Below are positions 1 through 10,654 of a stretch of 64,000 bases of DNA, piece by piece (position 1 is the stretch's first letter; every line of letters starts with the position of its first letter). Made by a program: the position numbers and the translations under genes. The notes under the pieces were generated by a model. It was not told the origin of the DNA, searched no databases, and was given only the letters and a program-made list of their open reading frames with translations. Location of the stretch: the NCBI GenBank assembly GCA_030323885.1, contig CM059189.1:45329015-45393014 (forward strand). Reading direction: 5' to 3'. This stretch comes from Branchipolynoe longqiensis. Taxonomy: Eukaryota > Annelida > Polychaeta > Phyllodocida > Polynoidae.

Positions 1-1592
1 GTGTTTCGTGTAAAGGGAGAACTCCAAGAAAACCTACCGCTGTTATACCAGGAACGTGAATGCTGCTGTTTTGCAGACTCACGAGGGTATGTATTAATAC
101 ATGCTTGTTTATCTATTTAAATTCTTTATTTACAGGTTTTGTTTGAAACTGATCACTCTCTAGCAGGGGCGTAGCTAGGCATACGCGTGTACGCCAAAAT
201 GTCCACATCGTTTTGTAACAACAAAATTAAATTAAAAAATAATAAAGAGAGAGAGAGAGAGAGGGGGGGGGTACTTAGATATGATTTCATATTCGGAAGG
301 GTGTGACGCCATAAGCGGCCCCCTAGACCCCCTGCCGAAATTAGGAGTACACATCGTTAAAGGTCTAGCTACTCCCCTGTCTAGTTATTGTTTGATGGCG
401 CCACCGGTGAATTTCTCACCTCCACTGACTGTTTTGATGGTGGTTAGTTTGTACTGTTCCGAAACTCTAGATTAAGTATATGACCGTGGACAGGCGTGCC
501 CTGCAGATGGATGTACGGTAGGGTTGGACTGCCACAGAGCAAGGTGGACGGGAGTGAAGCGAGTGAGTTGTGGTACAGTGGCCAGCAGGTGGGGCGGTGC
601 CCGTCAACTACCTGATTGAAACCAACCTGGAGTTGACACGCAATACTTCACTTGACTTGACTTTGTGGGGGGTTTGTGACCTAACGGTCACTGGCTGCAA
701 GCAGTACTGCAGCATTGTGTTTTTGGTACTTTTTTCTTGTTTTCCCCTTTTTTCTTCACTCGTTCTCTATTCTTCTGGCATGGCAGGAGAGGAGTAGTGG
801 GCTCTTTGGGCGTCAGGTGTGCTTGTGGATGGGAGTGCAGTGGTGGCCCGGCGGTTGGAACACGGTCTTGGGGCCCATGGCCCTGTGCCTCTGGCACTGG
901 TGATCGAAGCGGGAACTGATGTCGTTGGCAGCGGGGCCACAGGTGGCCTGCTGGTCCTCCAGGCCTCCGTCACAGTGTGGGTGATCCACGACCACCGGGG
1001 TTCCAATACTTCATATGAGTGAAAATGTTATATATCTCTATGGTGCCACCCTTCCCCCCCACACCCCACTGATGCCCCACTTACTCCACCCCCCCACACA
1101 CCCGACTTACCCAATCACATACCGCAATCTCCCCCCCCCCCCCCACACACACACCCTCGCCTCTACACACACACTAATAATACTCCATTCCACATTAACC
1201 ATCAGACAGAAATTGTCAATCCTCCAAACATATATTACTAACAACCTATTTACCCGAATCACTTCATGTAGTAAAAACACCCCCCCCCCACCCACACAGG
1301 TATTAATTAACGTTATAAGCGCAACCATATGTACATAGCCACACTCCATCTTACAAATCATTCTACTAACACTGCATTTCAAAACCATATCCCCCAAACA
1401 ATGTGACAATTAGGCAATTGATTGACACTGGAGGTGTGTAGACATGTGACTGGAAGCCACGCATCTAACCACTCCGTAAGTGAATGATCTAATCTGACTA
1501 ATCGATACACCTACACACAGATTTTTACCCACCCATCCCACCTTCCACACCACAAACCAGCATGCTCAACCTCACACTATACTTGTACATAT
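1..1592. other. no gene seen; low-complexity stretches
   Basis: I see no convincing gene here. There is a GA-rich then G-rich run at about 246-271 and a strongly C-rich, CACAC-rich stretch at about 1055-1310. The short open frames over 570-1020 overlap one another on both strands and show no domain, so I left them out. Confidence 0.6.
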
Positions 1593-1828
1593 GAAGAGTC
1601 CAAGCGCAAAACCACGTAAACGCCAATCCAAAAATGTAGTTTACAGAAAAGATGTTGCCCTGAAAATAATTGTAATTTTCACTAATTCCACTTTTAATAC
1701 GACCATATGGTTATGCGGCAATGAATAAAAAAAATAGGAATAACAAAAAGTACTTTTTGTAGATTTGATTCCAATGTTTATCTCCATTTCTGGATTGGCA
1801 TTTACTTGGTTTTGCGCCTGAACTCTTC
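1593..1828. mobile_element. MITE-T copy, 236 bp
   Basis: Both ends carry inverted copies of a terminal sequence close to GARGAGTTCAGGCGCAAAAC, followed inward by a GTAAACGCCAATCC-type segment. The four bases ATAT flank both sides (1589-1592 and 1829-1832) and look like a target-site duplication. The ends match those of the transposase-bearing element at 7429-10340, so this is probably a non-autonomous relative mobilised by that transposase. Confidence 0.8.
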
Positions 1829-1832
1829 ATAT

Positions 1833-3269
1833 GCTCATAGCAGATCCTGTCATTTGTGTATCTAAATCATACCCAATGTTAGCATAGTTTCAATGTATGC
1901 TACAACATATAATTACCATCTCATATGTGAATTTGTTAAACTGTACCAATTGCCATGTGTGATGGTTCAAATGATACAATATGTAAGTCTTGAAATCGTA
2001 TTGTTATTTCAGCTGACTTGAGCTAGCTCAGGTGGAAAATATCAGCTTACAAGTTACATATACAAATAAAATCCTCCGACGCGAGTCATATTTTCCGGCT
2101 ATACAGGTACCGGGTAGCGCCGGAGGTGGCGCCACCAGTCATGACACATGAAGGAGGCAGTACAGTGTATAGTGTAATAATAATAAGGACATAATTCCTT
2201 TCCACGCCTTTATACTCGCACAATGCGTTATGCATCACATATATAATATGTTATATGATATAATATATTATATTATATAATATATTATATTGTAAATAAC
2301 TGCATTGCCACATGGTCAGAAGACCAGTGCCACAGCCCTAACAAACAACTTCATCTAATGAATAAACTATATTCACAACAACAAATCCAAAACCTCCACA
2401 CAGACAAATCACCACAGCGATCAGCTTGATCTATCAATAACCAGTGATTCTCATTAGTGTTCATGTTACTCAGAGATCGATAGTGATTAGGTTTGCTCGC
2501 ATTGGTTGATCATCTGTCCATCCTTAATCCCTACCGGACTCGGTTCACTGCACACAGCATCCTCCTCCAGCACAGTTTATATTTGTGGATCAGAAATTCA
2601 CCGAAATATTCTTTAAAAATAAATATATCATTTGACCATGAACTAGTATGATCACAAAAGAAAACGGAAAAAAAACCCACATACAACCTCATTTCCACAT
2701 AAACAATCAACAAAGGTGATGTGTAAGTCGCTTAGTGTCGTGGTTAATATCAGCTGTAGTGAGCGAATTACTTGTAATATGGTGCCCTGATTATATCCGC
2801 ACAGGCTAAACTGGGCCTGTATTTCCAACAATTCACTCACCATTTTCAAATTTTCTTTTTTAAAAGAGGCAACAATAATTCTTGAGAAACTGTTCTTAAG
2901 CAATATATGAAACTATAGAGGATGTAATACATTATATATTCAGGATTCAAATATAGAATAACCTGCATTTAAGGTATATTCATTATTCAGTGCTAGTGGG
3001 TTCTCGCTATGGCGTCTGGACGGATAAGGGTGTTAAGGAAAGAAAGGAAGCAAGGATAATTTTGGTGGTCGTTGATTTGTTAGTATGACAGGCCCGGGTT
3101 GGTTGGGGGAGTGTTGGCAGTTGGATCCCTAGTCGGATCCCTCCAGGTGCCATAATGCGTGACAGTCATTGGACCGAAGCACTCCTGTTGGAATAAGACT
3201 GTGGATCCAGGATCTATGACAGGGTGATTATACCACGGCAGAAGGTAAATACTACTTTGGGGGGGGGGG
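1833..3269. other. no gene seen
   Basis: No supported gene. A TA-rich near-palindromic patch lies at about 2238-2292. The short open frames here are AT-rich and featureless. Confidence 0.55.
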
Positions 3270-3317
3270 GATGTTGCTAGGACGTAAAACAACAACAAAC
3301 AAACAAACAAACAAACT
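3270..3317 (+). mobile_element. SINE-A 3' tail fragment
   Basis: The piece matches the end of the long-tail SINE-A family (GTTGCTAGGACGTAAAACAA followed by AACAAACAAAC repeats). The body upstream is not clearly preserved. Confidence 0.55.
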
Positions 3318-3382
3318 TTTGGGGGGAAATATTTGTCTATTAAAGCTGCATGTGAATGTAACAGAGCTTTATTTGTGCCCTG

Positions 3383-3735
3383 CTGTTTTCTAGTCCCTTT
3401 AGCCGAGTTCGGCCAGAACGCCTCACCATAATACTGTCGTGGGGGTGATGAAAATGGGAAATATTGCGCCTAGAGCGGGACCCGAAACCCACATCTCTTT
3501 GCGTTCCAGGCCAGTGTGCTAACCATTACACCACCTAGGCTCCCTGATATCAATACACTCCCCACACCTACCTGTCTATGCGGTTACTTGCCTGAGAGGT
3601 CAGTGCAGACTACTACACTCGTCCCCCTGGAATTGTAAGTCTTTTAATGCTTACAATTACATACATACAGGCAATGCACTTACATACATACACAGGGTAG
3701 GTTCAACAACCATACAGCGCGTAGCTTGTACAGGA
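3383..3735 (-). mobile_element. SINE-B copy with tRNA-like head
   Basis: Read on the minus strand, about 3465-3540 forms a tRNA-like head. It starts GCCTAGGTGGTGTAATGGTT, has a B-box-like GGTTTCGGGTCCC, and closes with CTAGGC pairing to the start. The body ends in a sequence shared with 62205-62384 (ACACAGGGTAGGTTCAACAA on the plus strand). The extra body between head and tail makes it a SINE and not a functional tRNA gene. Confidence 0.65.
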
Positions 3736-3751
3736 TCATGGTCACGGCAAC

Positions 3752-4205
3752 CAGTGTCGTGCATAATAAATAATTCACTGTGATTATGCATCTGATGCAT
3801 AATCACCACAAATATGGCTTGTCTTGCCGGTACAACATGAAGAAAAACCTACCTTAAATATTATTGAATTTGATTTATTTTATTGTTGGTTATCAGTTTT
3901 TATTTGTATTCATATTATTTAAGGGAAGGCCAGTGCCAGGAGGCCTGGCGCCAGGAGGCCAGTAATCTATGATCATAAATAACACTGTAATTATGCATCT
4001 GGTGCATACTCCTCACGAATATGGCATTTCTTGCTGGTACAGTGACATTAATTAAAACTTACATTGTATATTATTGCATTTATAATTCATTTATTTTATT
4101 GTTGGTTATCACATTTGATTTATGTTTATATTATTTTAATTGAGGCCCGGTGCCGGGACTCTCGGCGCCGGGAGGCTGGGAACCCTGGCGCCGGGAAGCC
4201 GGTCT
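3752..4205. repeat. tandem duplication of about 220 bp
   Basis: Two adjacent diverged copies (about 3752-3970 and 3972-4205) share the same order of landmarks: a TTATGCATCTGRTGCATA palindrome, then an ATATGGC(TT) motif, then TTTATTTTATTGTTGGTTATC, and finally a GC-rich GGCGCC-containing end. The second copy ends against MITE-G. Confidence 0.7.
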
Positions 4206-4212
4206 TGCGGAT

Positions 4213-4682
4213 TCCGAGGGACACCAGTTTGCCAGGGACACTTCCATTCAAATGCATTGTCAACGGCAGTGAGCAAATCTTCATACAGAAAAAATCAAAT
4301 ATCTCTAAAATTACACCACCTAGAAACAAATCACTTTGTACACATATAGAAAACATCTTTACCATTAAGATTATATTAACTTGATAAGGTTAGGGTTCTT
4401 GATTTCTATTAATTTTGAATAAAACTAATGTTTTTCACTGCGCGTACCGTCCAACTCAAGGCATTGTCAATGGCCGTGAGCAATCTTCATACATAAAATA
4501 CAGGAAAAGTTAAATATCTCTAAAACGACACCACCTAGAAACAAATCGTTTGCTACACATATAGAAAACATCTTTACCAAAAACATTATATTAAATTTAT
4601 AAGGTTAGTGACGATGCTTTTTGATTTTGATGAATGCGCAGAAGCAATGTGTCCCTGGCAAACTGGTGTCCCTGGGAAACCA
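4213..4682. mobile_element. MITE-G copy, about 470 bp
   Basis: The TIRs read GGGACACCAGTTTGCCAGGG at the left and its complement at the right (about 4653-4678). A second copy lies at 47124-47592. The interior has two inverted half-copies of the same AT-rich sequence (AAATATCTCTAAAA, ACCACCTAGAAACAAATC) and no coding potential. The superfamily is undetermined. Confidence 0.75.
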
Positions 4683-4843
4683 CAACACCGGGATTCCCAG
4701 CGCCGATAGGCTGCCGTCTCCTCTCCCCCGAACCCCCTATGCCTATTATAAATGTCATACATATACCTATAAACATATACATACATATACATGCATATAC
4801 ATACATATACATACATATAGATACATATACATACATACATATA

Positions 4844-5004
4844 GTGTAAAATCTCTCTATACCGACCCATCCACAGATCGACCACTCCCCTATATCGATC
4901 GCTGTATTTGGGTCCCAACAATACCATTGTAAGGATATTCTAACTCTCTAAATGGACCACTTAAAGTCGGTCCCATGGTCAGGCGATTTAGTGAGGTTTT
5001 AGTG
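4844..5004. mobile_element. P2 pogo/Tigger-like MITE copy (diverged)
   Basis: The left end GTGTAAAATCTCTCTATACC and the right end GGTTTTAGTG are diverged forms of the P2 ends (CAGTAAAACCTCTCTAAATC). The body contains the P2 landmarks for an ATCGATCGCTGT block and a GGGTCCCAACAAT block. It sits inside TATACA microsatellite sequence. Confidence 0.65.
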
Positions 5005-5616
5005 TATGTACATATACATACATATACATACATATACATACATATACATGCACATACATACATATACATACTTATATATATGCAGAGATATACATCTATG
5101 TATACATAAATACATATGCAGACATATATATACATGACTATATATATATGTATATAAATACATATTGTATTTAGAGATGACTGCATCACATATTGTAGAG
5201 TGGTCCTCCATTTGTGACTGGTAAGTTAACCCATGTGTAGTCAGTCTGTGTAGAAGTTATTCTTCACCTGATATTGCAATATTATATATATATTATGTAT
5301 AATATATGCATATATATGTGCATATACACATATATACATACTACTTTATAAGTATGTGTACTTGTACATGCATAATCAAAAATCAAATATAAATGGAATA
5401 TGATTTCGGGTAATGGCAGTTTTGGGTTATAATCTGAGTGTGAAAGTGTCAGAGCTTAGGCCCCTTGCATTGTTGCAATAAGTCCAATAGTGACACAGAC
5501 TACATATGGATTAACTTAGCAGTGGCAAATGGAGGACCACTCTAAGATATGTGATGCAGTCATCTCTAAATACAACATGTATTTATATACATATATATAT
5601 ATGTCTATACATATAC

Positions 5617-5649
<33 letters not shown>

Positions 5650-5910
5650 CATATACATATATATATATATATATATGTCTGCATATGTATTTATGTATAC
5701 ATATATGTATATCTCTGCATATGTATATGTATATGTATGTATATGTATGTATATGTATGCATATGTATGTATATGTAAGTTTATGTATGTATATGTGTGT
5801 ATATGTATGTATATGTATGTATACACATATGTATATGTACGTATGTGTATGTATATGTATGTATATGTATGTATATGTATATATATGTATGTATATGTAT
5901 GTATATGTAT
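4990..5910. repeat. large imperfect inverted repeat rich in TATACA
   Basis: The best-conserved arm pair is about 5161-5217 against 5524-5582, where ATTTAGAGATGACTGCATCA and the following GTGGTCCTCCATTTG are mirrored. The pairing continues outward through microsatellite-like sequence: 5085-5133, with TATACATAAATACATATGCA, mirrors 5674-5720. The spacer is about 5220-5520. Long open frames across the arms are periodic [10 protein letters not shown] artefacts. Confidence 0.75.
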
Positions 5911-5992
5911 GTATATGTTGGTTACATACCAATACATATGCATACATGCATATGTAATATGTATATACAAATATGTATAAGTGTATGTTTAT

Positions 5993-6493
5993 AGCTTGGA
6001 TATACCCTTATATCCCGGTGTAGGGACAGCGCAGACAACATTGATACAACTGATCGCTGTCACGGTTTATTAACAACAAGTAGGGTAATTGACATAATGA
6101 TTTATTCCACCAAGCAACTGGCTGGGACTAACAACGCCCTACCGAATTATTGAGAGAAATAAAGTAAACATTTAAAAAAAGAGTGGAACAAAATAAAAAA
6201 TTCAGGTGTGTTCTCTCGTCACTGTCAAGTGTAGTCGAGTATGTGTCTCGGTCCACAGTGACCATCTCGAGTCACGCCCACCCACTCGCCTGCTGCGACA
6301 GCGCCGTCTGGCGAGTCCAGGTGGTAATTCAGATCAGTAATACAGTAGTAACAATAAACACAAGGGGGATCCTCTGTGGCACCCCCAGACTAGTTCCAAG
6401 TAGCAGTCAGAGATATGATAGTAGCAACCATAACCCAGGCGGGGCTTCTGTGCTGTCCCTACACTGGGATAAAAGGGTATATCCAAGCTGTAG
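5993..6493. mobile_element. 500-bp unit bounded by about 38-bp inverted repeats
   Basis: The left end (5993-6030, GGATATACCCTTATATCCCG) is mirrored at 6451-6492. Just inside the left end is a segment of about 120 bp (6031-6150, containing GTCACGGTTTATTAACAACA). It recurs as a direct repeat immediately outside the right end (6497-6620). On the minus strand both segments read AATAAACCGTG, which suggests retroelement 3' ends. A DNA transposon, tandem LTRs or a Penelope-type arrangement are all possible. Confidence 0.55.
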
Positions 6494-6496
6494 TTA

Positions 6497-6620
6497 AGCG
6501 CAAACAACACGGACACAACTGATGGTTGACACGGTTTATTAACAACAAGTAAAGTAATTGACATAATGATTGATTCCACTAAGCAAACTGTATCTGGCTG
6601 GGACTAACAACGCCACGGAT
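6497..6620 (-). repeat. external direct copy of the 6031-6150 segment
   Basis: It shares CACGGTTTATTAACAACAAG, then AATTGACATAATGATT, then GGCTGGGACTAACAACGCC with 6031-6150. It lies directly outside the inverted-repeat unit. Confidence 0.7.
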
Positions 6621-6639
6621 GCACGCGTCCCCCCAGCCA

Positions 6640-7428
6640 AAAATCAAGTGTCTGCAAGGGCCTGCTGAACTCTTCCTCGGTCTAGGTCACCGACTCGACA
6701 ATGAAGCGCCCCATGTAGGTGCACCACTGATACATGGGTCCAGTCACCCGTTTGATTACCCCTACTTTCTGTACAGGCCCTGATTTTTTATTTTTTTTAC
6801 TAAATTTATTTTATTCAGCGAATAATGTCTTCTGTCAGTGCCAGAGCACTGGTCTTCCGGCCGTTCATTACAATTTGTTGGTACATAAATGACAATATCA
6901 CTTGCAATAATAACCACATGAAAAACCTGTTCGATAATAGAAACATAATATTAATTAACTATTCGTTGTAATAGTAACTGCATACAATTCCAGTTCAGCA
7001 TATGTATTATGCACTTGATGAGCATGCATCAATAAATGGACAAGATGATTCTAGAATTGTCTTTAAACACTTCTTTCTTCCCTTGCTTTCTCTCTTCTTT
7101 TTTTAAAAAGATATAACATATCTCCAATACACATATATATATTATATTGTAAATATGCAAATCAGTGGATCCGATCACCAATACCAAATGCGAGAAACCT
7201 GCCCATTTTTTAATCCCATCACAAGTGTTCCGTATTGTGTGGCCTAATGATGGGATCGGAGGTCTGCGATTGCAGTGGGGACTTACATCAGACAGGTTTT
7301 ATGTCAATTTAAAGGAAAATGCTAGGTAATAGGTTTTGAACGAAGGTGTAGTAGGGGGTGGGGTAGGGGTGGGAAGGGGATCAGCGTGCAGGGCTGTGTA
7401 GTGCATTTGAGAACATTTATATATATAT
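6640..7428. other. no gene seen
   Basis: AT-rich, with a short TA-rich patch at 7124-7150 and a G-rich patch at 7350-7380. A GAGCACTGGTCTTC motif (about 6843) recurs near 10971, hinting at an old shared repeat. Confidence 0.5.
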
Positions 7429-7442
7429 GAGGAGTTCAGGCG

Positions 7443-7640
7443 CAAAACCAAGTAAGTCCATTTTAATGAGAAGTGAGATAACCAATGGAGACAGCACTTC
7501 TTAGTCCCTAATACACAATGAGCAAATCAGTTCTGTTTCAAAACCTGGTAAGTCCTATGGTAAATCGGCCCTAAAATACGGTTTTGTTGCAAAACCTTGT
7601 AAGTGCCATTTGAGTTTGTCTGCAGAACCACGTAAGATGT
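7443..7640. promoter_or_regulatory. four left subterminal repeats, CAAAACCNNGTAAGTCC type
   Basis: Copies lie at 7443-7460 (inside the TIR), 7539-7556, 7590-7607 and about 7622-7639 (degenerate), all in the same orientation. The right end holds three inverted copies. Repeats placed this way are typical of transposase-binding sites. The binding role is inferred. Confidence 0.75.
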
Positions 7641-7766
7641 ATAGGGCCAATCAGCGGCGCATGTCAGGTCACATGACGCACAAAATGGCGGCGCCCACAT
7701 TCCCTATTTGTACGCGCTGATATTGCTAGCTTCGTTCGGTCTACAGTTGTTTTGTCGACGTTTATT
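7640..7766 (+). promoter_or_regulatory. putative promoter/5' leader of the transposase
   Basis: The GC content rises just upstream of the transposase ATG. A TCACATGAC E-box-like site lies near 7668-7677 and AAAATGGCGGC, a YY1-like initiator motif, near 7682-7692. No TATA box is obvious. The assignment as promoter is inference from motif and position. Confidence 0.4.
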
Positions 7767-10018
7767 ATGGAAACCTACGATGCAATTGATGAGAACGTGA
7801 TGTTATCAACATCGGGAAAGCGTAAACGACGTCAGCCACAAAATTCCACGCGTTCTAGAGCCAAAGCAGCTCGCTACAGTGGAGGAGGTTTGATTCCGCG
7901 TGTCAAATGCGCGCATAACAATACCGTATGCTCTGCCCAAACTTTGACAGAAAACGATTTACAGTACATAAAAGAGCAGCTGTATGTCACCTCAGATAAA
8001 GTTAAGCAAGATGCAATCCTTGTGTCCCACATGGATATAACCCAGGTCCATCGCCGAAGGCCAAGAGAAGAAAATGAGGAAAGGGCACACAACAGAGGTG
8101 TGTCGATCAAGTACAGCTTTGTGAAGGAAGATAAAACGAAAATTTCAGTATGCCAGGCTTCATTTCTCAGCATATTGTGTAAGTATCGTTCCACATATGG
8201 CAAGAAATTTAATCTATTCTAATTATAGTTTATTTAATTTAATTATACTTATGATATTATATTTGCGCGCGCGCAATTTGCGAGCGCGCAAATTGCTAAC
8301 ACTTGTGCACGCGAGGGTTCTCGGTGGTATGAAGTGGGCGTGTCTACTCGCCTTGAGCAATTTGCGCGCGCGCAATTTGCGAGCGCGCAAATTGCTAACA
8401 CTTGTGCACGCGAGGGTTCTCGGTGGTAAAGCGTTGCTTAGCGACTAGCTAAGCAACGATCGGGGGTCGGGCGTTTGGGGCCAGACCCGGCGGACGTGTT
8501 TCTACACGCTCCGTCGTTTTCCAAAATAATTATAATTATTAACACGTAGGCTCGCCTTAGGCGGGGGCGGAAAAGCCGTACGGTTAAACTTACATTGACT
8601 AGAACCTGTAATAAAAGTGTTCATTAGCTTTGTTATATTTAATTTAATTCATTCTTTCAGGTGTCAAGGAATATCGAGTACAGAGCATCGCGAGGTTCTG
8701 GCTTGAGCAGGGTAGATCTCCTCCGGAATATCGTGGTGGTTACAGGAGAGCTGCAGAAAATGAGGGGAAGAAGGAGAGCGTCCGAAATCATATAAAGTCC
8801 TTCACGTGCAGAGCTAGCCACTATGCTCGTCGAGGTGCACCAGGGAGGAAGTACCTTCCTAGTGATTTAAGTGTTGCAAAGATGCACAAATTGTTCCAGA
8901 CGCAGCATCATGACAGGATAACGTACTCACTGTATTGGAGCATTTTTGTGTACGACTTCAATCTATCATTTGGTCACCCTGCCACAGATGTATGTTCCAC
9001 ATGTATGAAATTCCGCTTGAAAATTAAGGATCTAGAGCAAACCCCTGATGAAAAGCGAGAAAATCTTCTGCTGTATGGGTTGCATCGTCGCCGTGCCCGT
9101 CAATTTTACACCAAGATGAATGAGGTGGGAGATAGTTTCACTGTCTGTTTTGATGTCATGGAAAATCTGGTACTTCCGAAGTCCCCAATAGGGCAAACGT
9201 ATTATTCTCGCCAGTTATACATGTATGTGTTTGGGATTGTTCGTCACCGAGGTAGAGGAGAACCGCAGGGGAAAGATGACATTCATTTATATACATGGCT
9301 TGAACATCAGAATGCCAAAGACAGCAATACAATTGCTTCTGCATTACGTGATTACTTAGGTTCAGTGGTTAACATGGACATAAATCAAACTGAACTCCTA
9401 CGTTTGTTCTCAGATTCTTGCTACGGCCAAAATAAGAACATTAACGTTTTATCCATGTTGTTTGCTTTGTGCAACCAGAAGTACCCAAATCTTACTGTTG
9501 AGTAAACTTTCCCAATACAGGGACACAGCTTTCTTCCTGCAGACCGAGTGTTTGGAAGGATCGAGCAAGAAATCCGAAAGAAGGAAACAATATTAATGCC
9601 AGAGGAATACTGTGAGATTCTGAGGAACCATGGTTCTGTTCATGTGTATGGAAAGGATTGGATGTGCTATGATTACAAAGCAGAATCAGCCAGTTTCACA
9701 AAACGTCAAAGATCTTTCAAAATTAGTGAGGCAAGAGTGCTACAGATTTCTAAGAAAAATTTGGGGCTCAAAAGTGCATTTGCTGGGGAATATTGTCAAC
9801 ACTCCCTTCTAAAAAGGGGGAAAAAGTGGGCACAGTTCAATCCTTCACTACTGGCTGACATTAACTGCGTGAAAGAGGCTAAGAAGCAGGATGTCATGAA
9901 GCTGCTGAAACAGTTGGATGTAAATCAAGAGGTTCGGGGTTACTATGAGAATGCCCTCTCTCATGATGGTGATCAGAACATTGTGCAGGACCTTGAGGAT
10001 AGTGGTGATGATGAGTAA
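7767..10018 (+). pseudogene. transposase, two exons, one internal stop
   Basis: Exon 1 is 7767-8178 and exon 2 is 8661-10018, about 589 codons. The donor GTAAGT (8179) and the acceptor TTCTTTCAG (ending 8660) keep the frame. I chose the ATG at 7767 because upstream in-frame codons lack an ATG. The N-terminal part is basic (SGKRKRRQ, followed by a KRRQP-like patch). Exon 2 opens with [13 protein letters not shown], a likely DNA-binding helix. There is a CSTCMKF cysteine pair. Candidate catalytic acids lie in [24 protein letters not shown] and the FLPADRVFGRIEQE region. TAA at 9503-9505 interrupts the frame between the second and third acidic motifs. The frame reopens at once and the family-like sequence continues to 10018, so this is a single nonsense change, not a second gene. 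The family and catalytic residues are inferred from motif memory. Confidence 0.8.
8179..8660 (+). other. transposase intron with GC-rich tandem duplication
   Basis: The intron carries two tandem copies (about 8265-8328 and 8362-8427) of a block rich in GCGCGCGCAATTTGCGAGCG and ending in TGTGCACGCGAGGGTTCTCG. A further inverted segment (AGCGTTGCTTAGCGA against TAGCTAAGCAACG) follows at 8429-8458. The composition is quite unlike the AT-rich flanks, so this may be a separate insertion inside the intron. Confidence 0.7.
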
Positions 10019-10082
10019 GCTTATGGTGGAAATTGTGTGTTCTTTGATTCTGCAAGATTTCCATAAGATTAGTCTTTGACAA

Positions 10083-10327
10083 TGGACTTACATGGTTTTG
10101 CAAACAAACCGAAAGTGGACTTACTTGGTTTTGCAGAAAAATCAATAAAAGTTGATTAATTAATGAGTTTTGGAATAAAGGTTCATTTATCACTTTCATA
10201 GTATTTTGTTCATTGCCCATAACCCTATAATACAAAGAAAAGTGGAATTACTGAGAATTATATTTATGGCCATATACAAATCTTGATTTTAAAACAAAAG
10301 AGGTCGGGTGGACTTACTTGGTTTTGT
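10083..10327. promoter_or_regulatory. three right subterminal repeats (inverted)
   Basis: Copies of GGACTTAC-TGGTTTTG lie at 10083-10101, 10116-10134 and 10309-10327 (in the TIR), opposite in orientation to the four at the left end. Confidence 0.75.
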
Positions 10328-10344
10328 GCCTGAACTCCTCATAT

Positions 10345-10654
10345 GTATGTACTTTTAAAAATTAAATAAAAACTCTTATACAACTCTTTGTTCTTTCCTT
10401 CCGAGTGCAGCGAGTTAACAGAACATGGCTGAAACTCAAAACCAAATTTTACCTCAGCTATATATTCTACATTTATTATTTGTTTCCCCCTTGTAGATGA
10501 CGGTGTCTCTCCCTTCTAAATATCGTCTGCTTGTCCTCAATCAACCAACTCCGCCCAGACCGGAAGTGAAGAAGCGCCCATCAACATTACCCAGAAGGCC
10601 CTTCAACAACAAGAACAACAACTTACAAGAAACCAGGGCAACGCGACCAGACAG
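10345..10654. other. no gene seen
   Basis: I see no supported gene, repeat family or structured element between the transposon and the SINE. Confidence 0.45.

Larger units (their letters stand above)
7429..10340 (+). mobile_element. 2.9-kb DNA transposon with two-exon transposase
   Basis: The terminal inverted repeats of about 32 bp (7429-7460 and 10309-10340) start GAGGAGTTCAGGC and continue into a CAAAACCAAGTAAGTCC block. ATAT flanks both ends, a possible 4-bp target duplication, though the left target is an AT microsatellite. The element encodes one transposase gene on the plus strand, with an intron. The superfamily is not certain. The protein shows an FSDSC-GQNKN motif of a type I associate with a large family of animal DDE-like transposases. 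MITE-T copies across the window share its ends. Confidence 0.85.

Noticed and set aside
3465..3540. Functional tRNA gene on the minus strand
   Set aside because: The cloverleaf is imperfect and it is followed by a repeated SINE body, also seen at 62205.
5516..5994. Frames of 100-143 residues rich in Tyr, Ile, Met and Val
   Set aside because: Microsatellite (TATACA/TATG) translations, open on both strands.
9548..10018. Separate gene downstream of the transposase
   Set aside because: It lies in the same frame as the upstream part, has no ATG at its start and continues the same protein after a single TAA.
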